A stretch of 64,000 nt of DNA, from NCBI GenBank assembly GCA_965222425.1, contig CBDCTW010000021.1:1-64000 (forward strand), in the 5' to 3' direction. Both the position numbers and the translations under genes were made by a program. Shown in pieces: positions 33,388 to 41,674 of the stretch. Positions within the stretch are counted from its first letter, which is position 1. The number at the start of each line of letters is the position of its first letter. The notes under the pieces were generated by a model. That model worked only from the letters and a program-made list of their open reading frames with translations, ran no database searches and had not been told where the DNA came from. The DNA is from CBDCNP01 sp965222425 (lineage in GTDB: Bacteria > Acidobacteriota > Vicinamibacteria > Marinacidobacterales > DATDRI01).

Positions 33388-35034
33388 CTATTTGGGTGCC
33401 TTGGCTGCGATCGGGGAGCTCCGTTCGCTCTCGTTGGAAGGCTCGGCGGAATCCACCGCACTCACCGCGTAAAAGTAGGTCTGGCCGGGGGTGAGGTCAC
33501 TGTCCGTATAGCTCGGTAGCCGAATCGACTCCTTTGTCAGGAGCTCGAACGGTCCGCTTCTCTTGTCCGCCCGATAGACGAAGAATCCTTGCAGATCCCG
33601 CGTGTCGGACTCGCTCCAGGAAATCATGATTCCGGCCGGGGTCTCAAGAGCGACCAGCCGGGCCGGAGCGGGGGGGGGGGATGTGTCGATGGGTTTCAAG
33701 CAGACTTCATCGGTGCTCTCGCTTTCGATGAGGGGCGGGGGTTCGGGTGGTAGAATTTGTTTGGTCTTTTCCAGATTTATCCCGGCCGCACGTCTCAATT
33801 CCCCTGTAACACCGGGGAGAGCGTTTGCGACCTGGCTCACCGCTTCATCAATTTGTTCCCCCGACGGGATTTTTTCCTCCGACGGCATGTCCAGTCCGGG
33901 ACCCTCTTCTTCTTCTTTTTCTGGGGGCTCCGGTTGAATCGGAACCGCGACACCTCGCACGACCCAACACCAGTCTCTGCCGAATTTCACGTTCCGATCC
34001 TCGAACACCGACTCCACGAGTGGCTTTCGGTTCAGGGGCGCCGCCGAGGGGTAAGCACCGTCCCCGGGCTTCCGGTACACATTGAAGCCGAGCTCGAATG
34101 TCACGCCTTCTTCTGCCGAAACCTCCGCAGCCTCGTGCCATTCCGCCAGGTCCGGCTGTTTCGCCCAGGCGATCTTGACGAAGCCATCGTCCGCAGTAAC
34201 CGAAAGCTCCGACGGCGCCGGAAGTGGTGGAGCGGGAACGATGGAGGTTGGACGCGAATGCGCACCCCTCAGTCCCTTTGGATTGACGTACCGAACCGCG
34301 TACTCGAGCTGCTTACCCTGAAACCGGGGCTTCCACTCGTCCTCGAAGGACAGCGGGCCGCCCGACAGGTCCACGTCGAGCTTCGCGACGATCCTTGCTT
34401 CCTCGGCGAATTTCTTGGGCTTGAGTGATACCTGGAGGATGGACGGCGGGACCGCCAACACCAAAGGCTCCTCGCCCTCTTCCGCTCCTTCAGTTTGCCC
34501 TTCCGTTGGCGTCTCCGTTGTCTCTTCACCCGTTTCCTGAGATGAGCTCCCACTCTCTTCTGGGGTTGTGGAGGCCTCCGTTGGAGAAGCCCGTTGCTCG
34601 GTTTGATCAGGCTGCGCGACGGCATCCGCAGTGGGCGCAGTGGGCGTGGTAGGCGTAGTGGGCGAGGCGGGAGTTGTACTGGGGGGAACCTTTGCCAAAG
34701 CTTCTGGGTCGCCCCCGCTAACCGTGTCCCCTTCGGTCCTTGGCGTCTCCGGGGCTTCCAGGGCAGGCGGCGGTGGCTCGACGATGCGTCGAAGTACGTC
34801 CACCTGTTTCAGCCGGAGCTCGGAACCGTCGGTGGTCTTGCTCGGAGCCTCCCACTCGATGACAATGACCGCTCCGCGCTGAGAGACTCGCGCCTTGGGT
34901 GTCGAGGCAGGAATGTGTTGAAGCGGAGGCAGTGGATCACCTCTCTTCCCACAAGCGGTGGAGCCGGTGGTCAGGGCCAAGAGCGCAAGTAAAGCCGTGC
35001 GGGCACTCAGGTGCACTAGCCCCAAGCCAGGCAT
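33388..35034 (-). CDS. Lipoprotein with fibronectin type III-like domains
   Basis: 548 residues. A signal peptide ends in a lipobox (TTGSTAC followed by GKRGDPLPP), so a lipid-anchored envelope protein. A first FN3-like segment is followed by a long Thr/Pro/Glu-rich linker, a second FN3-like domain (LPAPSELSVTADDGFVKIAW), another acidic spacer and a final FN3 domain (PARLVALETPAGIMISWSES ending near TYFYAVSAVDSAEPS). It starts four bases after hslU. Function unknown; probably envelope structure or adhesion. An 11-C tract lies before the last domain. Confidence 0.75.
   Translation of the reverse strand: MPGLGLVHLSARTALLALLALTTGSTACGKRGDPLPPLQHIPASTPKARVSQRGAVIVIEWEAPSKTTDGSELRLKQVDVLRRIVEPPPPALEAPETPRTEGDTVSGGDPEALAKVPPSTTPASPTTPTTPTAPTADAVAQPDQTEQRASPTEASTTPEESGSSSQETGEETTETPTEGQTEGAEEGEEPLVLAVPPSILQVSLKPKKFAEEARIVAKLDVDLSGGPLSFEDEWKPRFQGKQLEYAVRYVNPKGLRGAHSRPTSIVPAPPLPAPSELSVTADDGFVKIAWAKQPDLAEWHEAAEVSAEEGVTFELGFNVYRKPGDGAYPSAAPLNRKPLVESVFEDRNVKFGRDWCWVVRGVAVPIQPEPPEKEEEEGPGLDMPSEEKIPSGEQIDEAVSQVANALPGVTGELRRAAGINLEKTKQILPPEPPPLIESESTDEVCLKPIDTSPPPAPARLVALETPAGIMISWSESDTRDLQGFFVYRADKRSGPFELLTKESIRLPSYTDSDLTPGQTYFYAVSAVDSAEPSNESERSSPIAAKAPK
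33670..33680. repeat. Homopolymer of 11 G inside the FN3 lipoprotein gene
   Basis: Eleven consecutive G on the given strand (C in the gene) encode part of a Pro stretch just upstream of the last FN3 domain. As with the tract at 22790, the length makes slippage plausible; here the frame is open. Confidence 0.85.
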
Positions 35035-35038
35035 CCGG

Positions 35039-36439
35039 TTAGAGAATGTAACGAGAGAGATCGTCGTCCTTGGCCACCTCGTCGAGCATCTTACCGACGT
35101 AAGCGGCGTCGATGACCCACTTCTTTTGCGCCAAGTCGGGCGCCTCGAAGGAGAGCTCGTCGAGGACTTTTTCCATGATGGTATGGAGGCGACGCGCGCC
35201 GATGTTCTCGGTGGCCTCGTTGACTCGCATCGAGTAAGAAGCCGCCGAATCGACTGCGTCTTCTGTGAAGTCCAAATCGATGCCTTCGGTAGCCAGCAAC
35301 GCCTTGTACTGTTTGAGAAGTGCGTTCTTCGGCTCCGTCAAGATCCGGATGAAATCCTCCTTCGTCAAAGACGAGAGCTCCACGCGGATCGGAAACCGTC
35401 CCTGCAGCTCGGGGATGAGATCGGAGGGTTTGGCAACGTGAAAAGCCCCCGCGGCAATGAACAGGAGGTGGTCGGTTCGCACCATTCCATACTTCGTCGA
35501 GACCGAGGTCCCTTCCACGATCGGCAGTAGATCGCGCTGGACACCTTGGCGAGAAACATCCGGACCGTGGCCCCCTTCTCTCCCTGCGATCTTGTCCAGC
35601 TCGTCCACAAAAATGATCCCCGCCTGCTCGGTACGCTCCACGGCAAGGCGCGCCACTTGATCCATGTCCACCAGCTTGTGTTCCTCCTCCTGGATCAAGT
35701 ACTCGAGTGCCTCCGGCACTTTCATCTTCCGCTTCCGCGTCTTGCCGCCGAAGAGGCCGGGGAGCATATCTTTCAAGTTGATGTCCATCTCCTCGACTCC
35801 TCCGCTGGTAATGATTTCGAAGGAGGGGAACGATCGCTCCCGTACATCCAGCTCTACGGTGCGGTTATCCAGCTTGCCATCGCGCAGCTGAGCCCGTAGC
35901 TTCCCGCGGGTGGTCTGAAAGTCGTTTTCGGCGGCGTGTTGTTGCGCCGCTTGCTCCGGATCGGTGCGGTAAACCGATTTCAGAGGAGGCAGCAGCAGAT
36001 CCAACAAGCGCTCCTCGGCGTTTTCTTCCGCCTTATCCTGGACTTCGTAGATCTTCTCCTCCCGGACCATATCTGCGGCGATCTCGACCAAATCGCGCAC
36101 CATCGATTCCACGTCCCGGCCCACGTAACCGACCTCGGTGAACTTCGAAGCCTCGACCTTGGTGAACGGCGAGCCCGACAGACGAGCCAGTCGTCGCGCG
36201 ATCTCGGTCTTGCCCACGCCGGTGGGTCCGATCATGATGATGTTCTTCGGTGCCACTTCGTCCGCCATCTCAGGGGGGAGCTTCAACCGTCGCATTCGAT
36301 TGCGAAGTGCGATCGCCACCGCGCGCTTTGCGGCGTGCTGGCCGATCACGTACTTGTCCAGCTCTTCTACGATCTGGCGTGGCGTGAGCTGATCCAGCGA
36401 TTGGCTGGCGCCGGCGGTTTCCGGAAGGAAAAAGGCCAT
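35039..36439 (-). CDS. hslU: HslU, ATPase of the HslVU protease
   Basis: 466 residues. Walker A is IMIGPTGVGKTEIARRLA, the pore loop region follows (SKFTEVGYVGRDVESMVRDL), Walker B is GIIFVDELDKIAGREG, and the sensor/C-terminal domain includes the conserved IGARRLHTIMEKVLDELSFE. The intermediate domain is present. The C-terminus DLSRYIL is the tail that inserts into HslV. The gene lies 19 bases downstream of hslV. The complex unfolds and degrades proteins in the cytoplasm. Confidence 0.95.
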   Translation of the reverse strand: MAFFLPETAGASQSLDQLTPRQIVEELDKYVIGQHAAKRAVAIALRNRMRRLKLPPEMADEVAPKNIIMIGPTGVGKTEIARRLARLSGSPFTKVEASKFTEVGYVGRDVESMVRDLVEIAADMVREEKIYEVQDKAEENAEERLLDLLLPPLKSVYRTDPEQAAQQHAAENDFQTTRGKLRAQLRDGKLDNRTVELDVRERSFPSFEIITSGGVEEMDINLKDMLPGLFGGKTRKRKMKVPEALEYLIQEEEHKLVDMDQVARLAVERTEQAGIIFVDELDKIAGREGGHGPDVSRQGVQRDLLPIVEGTSVSTKYGMVRTDHLLFIAAGAFHVAKPSDLIPELQGRFPIRVELSSLTKEDFIRILTEPKNALLKQYKALLATEGIDLDFTEDAVDSAASYSMRVNEATENIGARRLHTIMEKVLDELSFEAPDLAQKKWVIDAAYVGKMLDEVAKDDDLSRYIL

Positions 36440-36458
36440 CGTTTACCGTGCCGCCCTT

Positions 36459-37013
36459 CTATTGGATCTCCTCGAGCATGATTTCCGAATTCGTGTACAC
36501 GCAAATCCCGGCCGCGACCTGCATCGCCTCGGTCGCAACCTGAGCAGCGGGTAACTTAGTGTGTGACAACAAAGCCCGAGCCGCCGCGAGTGCGTACGGA
36601 CCACCGGAACCGATGGCTATGACGCCGTCGTCCGGCTCGATCAGATCGCCATTGCCGGAAAGCAAGAAGACGTGCCGCGAATCGGCAACGATCAGCAGCG
36701 CATCCAAACGCCGAAGCACCCGGTCGGTTCGCCAGTCTTTCGCGAGCTCTACCGCGGCTCGCTCGAGGTTTCCACGATACTCTTGGAGCTTGCCTTCGAA
36801 CTTCGTGAAGAGCGCCTGAGCATCGGCGGTGGTGCCGGCGAATCCGGCGAGGACCTGGCCGTTGGACAGCCGCCTCAGTTTCTTAGCCCTCTGCTTCACC
36901 ACGGTGTCGCCTAATGTCACCTGTCCGTCGGCGGCGATTGCGGTCTTGTCGTTACGTCGGACGGCGAGAACCGTCGTCCCGTGGGCTCGGGGCGAGCTCG
37001 TTCCGTGAATCAC
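36459..37013 (-). CDS. hslV: HslV, peptidase of the HslVU protease
   Basis: Proteasome-like Ntn peptidase. The mature N-terminal threonine is in RAHGTTVLAVRRNDKT; KTAIAADGQVTLGDTVVKQ and IGSGGPYALAAARAL are standard. I place the start at GTG 37013, which leaves a 12-residue leader. A GTG at 37061 with a purine-rich stretch upstream is an alternative and would overlap the preceding gene by 26 bases. It forms the double-ring protease with HslU encoded next. Confidence 0.92.
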   Translation of the reverse strand: MIHGTSSPRAHGTTVLAVRRNDKTAIAADGQVTLGDTVVKQRAKKLRRLSNGQVLAGFAGTTADAQALFTKFEGKLQEYRGNLERAAVELAKDWRTDRVLRRLDALLIVADSRHVFLLSGNGDLIEPDDGVIAIGSGGPYALAAARALLSHTKLPAAQVATEAMQVAAGICVYTNSEIMLEEIQ

Positions 37014-37035
37014 GGAAGAAGTATACTTAATGCGG

Positions 37036-37824
37036 TTAGCCGGCGCAAAAGGCTGAACCACTTCCCTTTATACCGAAGCGCCGGCGCAAACGCTCGGTGA
37101 GCGTTTCACGAAGCACGTCGGCGGCGGACTTCTCTTCGTAATCTTCCGGGATGGTGAACGCGTCTTCCGGGATCTTCTGCCGCTCCTCGATTCGAATGAT
37201 CCGCGGACGGCTCAAGAAGACGAACCGCTCCTCGGAGACGAGCGGGAGTCGAGGAAGGCTCCCGTAGAGCGCGAGCCGTTTCTTCTGAGCGGCCTCCGCC
37301 TCGGGCGCGGATTCTCCCCAGAAGTCCTCATAAACTTCGGTCCATTGAAAGAACAGCTCGGGTGAGGCCTTCGGATCCAACCGGTACTCGGCGACCGGTC
37401 GATCGTACTCCGGACTATCGCCAACGTAATAAAGTCCCCGTTTGCCATCGGGGAGGGGTGCGCTGCCCCGTTCCTCCAACGAAACGCCCTCGATGAGATC
37501 GGGGCTTACCGACGAAACCCACGGAAACCAATTTCTCCCCACGAGCTCCGCTTCAACGAGCGGTGGCAGAGTCACCGAATCAATACGAACAAAGTATTTC
37601 TGTTCGGGGTTTACGAGCGTCAGGTTGGGCGCAGATACGTCCAGGATCAAATAGATGTCGGTGTCGGGTGGCTCGATACGGATCATTCCCGGTTTGAAAT
37701 CGACCACGTAGCTGGCCTTTGTTCCGCCTTCCTCGACAAGGAGCCGCGCTCGGAATCCCTCCCCGCTCACCCCTTGCGCCAGCAGCGCGAGCATGAGACC
37801 CATGCCAACCATGACGTCTCCCAT
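37036..37824 (-). CDS. Exported protein of unknown function
   Basis: 262 residues. An N-terminal signal peptide (VGMGLMLALLAQGVSG) is followed by a beta-rich domain, with a segment like those in DUF4412-type outer-envelope proteins (MIRIEPPDTDIYLILDV, LTLVNPEQKYFVRID), and a charged C-terminal helix. I do not recognise the family with confidence. It is the first gene of the hslVU unit, and its stop lies 22 bases before the preferred hslV start. Confidence 0.6.
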   Translation of the reverse strand: MGDVMVGMGLMLALLAQGVSGEGFRARLLVEEGGTKASYVVDFKPGMIRIEPPDTDIYLILDVSAPNLTLVNPEQKYFVRIDSVTLPPLVEAELVGRNWFPWVSSVSPDLIEGVSLEERGSAPLPDGKRGLYYVGDSPEYDRPVAEYRLDPKASPELFFQWTEVYEDFWGESAPEAEAAQKKRLALYGSLPRLPLVSEERFVFLSRPRIIRIEERQKIPEDAFTIPEDYEEKSAADVLRETLTERLRRRFGIKGSGSAFCAG

Positions 37825-38102
37825 TGTAGCGCCCTGTCCCTTTTGTTGCGTCGTCTCGACGTCAACGACCGTGGGGGGGTGCGCATCCGGCCTGGCTCTT
37901 GACCTTGTTGCGCCACCAGTCCGGGTGAGCCGGCAGCTTCCCGGCTTCGCAACTCCCTCGATACCACACCGCCCTACTTACAGGCATTGCGTCTTGGTTG
38001 GCCCGGCGATGGTGAAGAGCCAATTGGCTGGAGCGGGGGGGATTCGAGGTTTTTGGGCCAAGGGCTTGACCTCGGGAGCCTAGAGCGAGTACAGCCACTT
38101 CT
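37825..38102. other. Divergent intergenic region
   Basis: 278 bp between the minus-strand hslVU unit and the plus-strand ECF sigma gene. It is GC-rich and contains no believable gene; short frames crossing it lack ribosome-binding sites. Promoters for both directions are expected here, but I see no clear -35/-10 pair. Confidence 0.4.
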
Positions 38103-38780
38103 GTGAACGTCACGCGGCTTTCCAACCGGGAGCTCATCGCCCACCTCGTTGGTGCGGGACCCGATGACCCCGCTTGGCTAGAGTTCGTGTCTCGCTTCGA
38201 ACGCCGCATCCGGCTTACGATCCATTGCCGGTTTCGAGTCGAGGCGCAGCACAATCGCGCTTCGGACGTCGATTGGACGGGCGAGATGGTGCGAGATCTT
38301 ACCCAGGACGTGTTCCTGCGACTTCTCGATGCAGAGAGAAAACCCCTCGCTCAGTTCAAGGGCCGCAACGAGAACTCCATTTATGCCTATTTAGGTGCCA
38401 TCGCCTCCAATCTCGTGCACGATCATTTCAAGTCGCTCCGTACTCAAAAGACACCGCCGGCGGCGACATCACTCGACGAGAAATTACCAACAAGCAATGC
38501 CGCGCAAGGGCCGAGCGTCGGCGAGAGCGTCGCCAGCACCCGCCCGGGTCCCGAGCACTCGGCCGAGGCCCATGAACTCCGACGACAGATCGGGGCCGTG
38601 ATACAGCGACTGGGTTTTCCGAAGCGCGACCGTTTGGTCTTCCGCTTCTACTTCTTGGAAGGGAGGACCATCAAAGAGCTCGCTTCCTCCCGGGCGGTCG
38701 GACTCTCGCGGAGCGGTGTCGAGAAATGCGTCCGGAGGCTTCGGGTTGCGGTTCAAGAAGAGTTGACCAAGAAGACATAA
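38103..38780 (+). CDS. ECF-type RNA polymerase sigma factor
   Basis: 225 residues. Sigma region 2 is seen in VRDLTQDVFLRLLDAERKPL followed by NSIYAYLGAIASNLVHDHFK. A variable linker of about 40 residues follows, then region 4 (DRLVFRFYFLEGRTIKELAS with the recognition helix around GLSRSGVEKCVRRLRV). It begins with GTG. The downstream gene encodes a membrane protein with zinc-finger anti-sigma motifs, so activity is probably set by that partner. Confidence 0.85.
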   Translation: MNVTRLSNRELIAHLVGAGPDDPAWLEFVSRFERRIRLTIHCRFRVEAQHNRASDVDWTGEMVRDLTQDVFLRLLDAERKPLAQFKGRNENSIYAYLGAIASNLVHDHFKSLRTQKTPPAATSLDEKLPTSNAAQGPSVGESVASTRPGPEHSAEAHELRRQIGAVIQRLGFPKRDRLVFRFYFLEGRTIKELASSRAVGLSRSGVEKCVRRLRVAVQEELTKKT

Positions 38781-38797
38781 AGTAGGGAGGACTGCAG

Positions 38798-38842
38798 ATG
38801 GAAAACTCGTCTTGTCTGAGTGGAGAGGAGTCGTCGGCGTGA
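38798..38842 (+). CDS. 14-codon leader ORF before the anti-sigma gene
   Basis: ATG 38798 follows AGTAGGGAGG at good spacing and opens MENSSCLSGEESSA. Its TGA stop (38840-38842) overlaps the GTG start (38839-38841) of the anti-sigma/TPR gene as GTGA. It may serve only to deliver ribosomes to the next start; alternatively it is a coincidence of a purine-rich region. Confidence 0.4.
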   Translation: MENSSCLSGEESSA

Positions 38843-39987
38843 GTCCGAGTGGCTGCCCCTCCCCAGTTGTGCTCGCCGCGCACACACGGGGTAAGCTGGA
38901 TCCGGCGACTTTGAGCGGGGTGGACACCCACCTTGCCGCCTGTGAGCGATGCCAGCTCGCGGTGTTGTTACTTAGAGAGCCCTCAGCCTTCACCGAAGAG
39001 GGCAACGCAATGAATTCGGATCCTCCAACCGAGGGCCACCTCAGCGCGGAAGAAGTCTATCAATTCATCGAGGGGACTTTGTCTCGCTCGCAACGGGCGG
39101 AAGTAGAAAACCACATAGATAGCTGCCCCGATTGTCTGAGGGATGTGGCCACCTCGCTCGGTTCCGAGAAACCTCCTTCGGCAGACGAGGAGGCCGCGTT
39201 GAACGAGCACCCTCACGCCACCCCTGCGGAGATCCTGACCCAGCTCAGACCGCGCATCATCGAGACGAGCCCGGGCTCCCAACGAAAGCTCCACTGGAGC
39301 CAATTGAGAACTACCCTTCCAATTGCAGCGGCCGTCGCCGGGTTCGCCATTCTCTTCTTTGTCATTCAGACCTACGTCATCTCCCCCATGAGCAGCCGAC
39401 GGCTCGTGGCGCAGGCGACCGACGCACTCATCGCCATCCGCCAAGGAACGGGTCGGGTGCCGCTTCGCTATATCCCGGGCTTCGATCGAGCCCGGGTAAC
39501 CCGAAGCGGATTCGACTTCGCGGATCCTGCGGAAGAAAAGATCGAAGCGAAGATCGAAGCGAGATTCCTACGAGCCGTCGCTCTTGCCCCTCGCGAAGTA
39601 ACGGCTAGGCTAGCGCTGGGCCTTTTCCTGCTCGACGCGGGGCGGCTTTCAGAAGCCGAGACCGAGCTCCGAGAAGCTTGGGAGCTTGCACCGGACTCGG
39701 GCACCGTCGCCGTCATCAACGGGATGGCGGTTCTCTACTTCGAGAAAGGGCTTCGAGAACCGAACGAAGCCCCTGCGCTCATGCGGGAGGGGCTCGGCTT
39801 GCTGCAGCGCGCGCGCGGCATCGAGCCCGAGAATCTCATGGTGCTCTACAACCTCGCGGTCTTTTACCAGGAGACCGGATCGGCCAACTTGGCGGCCCAG
39901 TACTGGCTCAGTTACTTGGCGCAGGATCCTAACTCAGAGTGGTCGCAAGTTGCACAAGAGAACCTAAATTTGCTTTGGGGCCGTTAG
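38839..39987 (+). CDS. Anti-sigma-like zinc-finger membrane protein with C-terminal TPR
   Basis: 382 residues from GTG 38839. Two zf-HC2-like segments stand in tandem: HLAACERCQ near the start and ENHIDSCPDCLRD near residue 100. One membrane helix (LPIAAAVAGFAILFFVIQTYV) comes next, then an extracytoplasmic TPR-like region (FLRAVALAPREVTARLALGL, AETELREAWELAPDSG, LMVLYNLAVFYQETGSANL). Gene order and zinc-fingers make it the likely partner of the ECF sigma factor upstream. The TPR part would sense or bind a periplasmic protein. Confidence 0.75.
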   Translation: MSPSGCPSPVVLAAHTRGKLDPATLSGVDTHLAACERCQLAVLLLREPSAFTEEGNAMNSDPPTEGHLSAEEVYQFIEGTLSRSQRAEVENHIDSCPDCLRDVATSLGSEKPPSADEEAALNEHPHATPAEILTQLRPRIIETSPGSQRKLHWSQLRTTLPIAAAVAGFAILFFVIQTYVISPMSSRRLVAQATDALIAIRQGTGRVPLRYIPGFDRARVTRSGFDFADPAEEKIEAKIEARFLRAVALAPREVTARLALGLFLLDAGRLSEAETELREAWELAPDSGTVAVINGMAVLYFEKGLREPNEAPALMREGLGLLQRARGIEPENLMVLYNLAVFYQETGSANLAAQYWLSYLAQDPNSEWSQVAQENLNLLWGR

Positions 39988-40236
39988 ATTTTACTCCCTG
40001 CTGCGCGCAGCTGCGCCGACGCCGCGACGAGTCACCGTCCATACCAGGCTCCAAATAAGCCACTCCGCTACGGTGAGCATACTTCTTCTGCTCACCAATA
40101 GCCTCGCGAGCCCTTCCCGGTAGTCCTCTTGCCACGCTCCAACAGTTGAATCGGTGCACCGGAATGGAGTAAGAAGGACGTCTTCCCTCACGACGGAAGA
40201 CCAAACTGCCCCATCGGGGCCCGGAGAATCAAGCCA
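39988..40236. other. Spacer before the inositol-phosphate synthase gene
   Basis: 249 bp without a supported gene. Weak open frames on both strands lack ribosome-binding sites and match nothing I recognise. It probably holds the promoter and leader of the downstream gene. Confidence 0.35.
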
Positions 40237-41589
40237 ATGGCCAAGAAACAGTTTCAAATCGACAGCGCAGACGGGAAGCTCGCAGTATTGCTCCCTGGCC
40301 TCGGCGCCGTGAGCACCACGTTCATCGCCGGCGTGCAGGCAATCCTCAAAGGCATCGCCAAGCCGATCGGCTCACTTACCCAGATGGGAACCATCCGGCT
40401 CGGAAAGCGGACTGAGAACCGTGTTCCCGCAATCAAAGACTTCGTCCCCTTGGCAAGACTCGAAGACCTCACCTTCGCGGCGTGGGACATCTTCGAGGAG
40501 GACGCCTTCCAGGCTTCTACCAAAGCGGGAGTGCTCGAGCGTTCACAGCTCGAACAACTGAGAGAAGACCTCGCGTCCATCAAGCCCTTTAAGGCGGTCT
40601 TCGACCAGAACTTCGTCAAGCGTCTGAGCGGCACCCACGTCAAGCAGGGCAAGAACAAGATGGATCTCGCGGAGGCGGTCATGGAGGACATCGAGGAGGT
40701 CAAGAAGCAGACCGGCGCCAAGCGAGCGGTCATGGTTTGGTGCGCCTCGACCGAGTCCTACCTAGCGCCCGGGAACGTGCACAAGGACCTCGGGGCCTTC
40801 GAGCGGGGTCTCAAGGAGAGCTCACCCGAGATCGCGCCCAGCATGATCTATGCGTACGCGGCATTGAAGAGCGGCGTGCCCTATGCGAACGGAGCGCCGA
40901 ACCTGACCGTGGACACTCCGGCACTCGAGACTCTGGCCTATGAAAACGGCGTCCCCATCGGGGGCAAAGACCTCAAGACTGGGCAGACCTTAATGAAGTC
41001 CATCATCGCCCCCGGCCTCAAGGCCCGCATGCTGGGGCTCAGCGGTTGGTTCTCCACCAACATCCTGGGAAACCGAGACGGTGAAGTCCTGGACGATCCC
41101 GGCTCGTTCAAGACCAAAGAGGAGAGCAAATTATCGGTACTCGAACATATTCTCCAGCCGCAGCTTTACAAGGATCTCTATGGCGACTTCTACCATAAGG
41201 TGCGCATCAACTATTACCCACCCCGAGGTGACAACAAGGAAGGTTGGGACAACATCGATATCTTCGGCTGGTTGGGCTACCCGATGCAGATCAAAGTGGA
41301 TTTCCTCTGCCGAGACTCCATCTTGGCCGCACCCCTGGTCTTGGATCTGGCTCTGTTTTTCGACTTGGCGCAGCGGGCCAAGTTCAAGGGCATCCAAGAG
41401 TGGTTGTCGTTTTATTTCAAGAGTCCGATGTCTCCTCAGGGTGTTTACCCCGAGCACGACCTTTTCATTCAGCTCACCAAGCTCAAGAACACGCTGCGGT
41501 ACATGATGGCAGAAGAGCAAATCACCCACTTGGGCGACTACGTCTTCGAGATCGATCCGAGTCGGCACCCCTCATTGGTCTCAGAGTAA
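40237..41589 (+). CDS. ino1: Inositol-3-phosphate synthase
   Basis: 450 residues. The NAD-binding turn is LAVLLPGLGAVSTTFIAGV; catalytic-core segments include SGWFSTNILGNRDGEVLDD and KVRINYYPPRGDNKEGWD. GYPMQIKVDFLCRDSILAAP closes the active site. It converts glucose-6-phosphate to inositol-3-phosphate, used for inositol lipids or as a compatible-solute or thiol precursor. Full length for the bacterial form, with no sign of damage. Start ATG 40237. Confidence 0.9.
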   Translation: MAKKQFQIDSADGKLAVLLPGLGAVSTTFIAGVQAILKGIAKPIGSLTQMGTIRLGKRTENRVPAIKDFVPLARLEDLTFAAWDIFEEDAFQASTKAGVLERSQLEQLREDLASIKPFKAVFDQNFVKRLSGTHVKQGKNKMDLAEAVMEDIEEVKKQTGAKRAVMVWCASTESYLAPGNVHKDLGAFERGLKESSPEIAPSMIYAYAALKSGVPYANGAPNLTVDTPALETLAYENGVPIGGKDLKTGQTLMKSIIAPGLKARMLGLSGWFSTNILGNRDGEVLDDPGSFKTKEESKLSVLEHILQPQLYKDLYGDFYHKVRINYYPPRGDNKEGWDNIDIFGWLGYPMQIKVDFLCRDSILAAPLVLDLALFFDLAQRAKFKGIQEWLSFYFKSPMSPQGVYPEHDLFIQLTKLKNTLRYMMAEEQITHLGDYVFEIDPSRHPSLVSE

Positions 41590-41674
41590 GGAGCCTGTTC
41601 GGTTGCCGTCCTAGCTGGCGACTCCGGCGTTGGCAAGCTACCGCGACCCTCGCAACCCCGTGTTATCATGCGTG

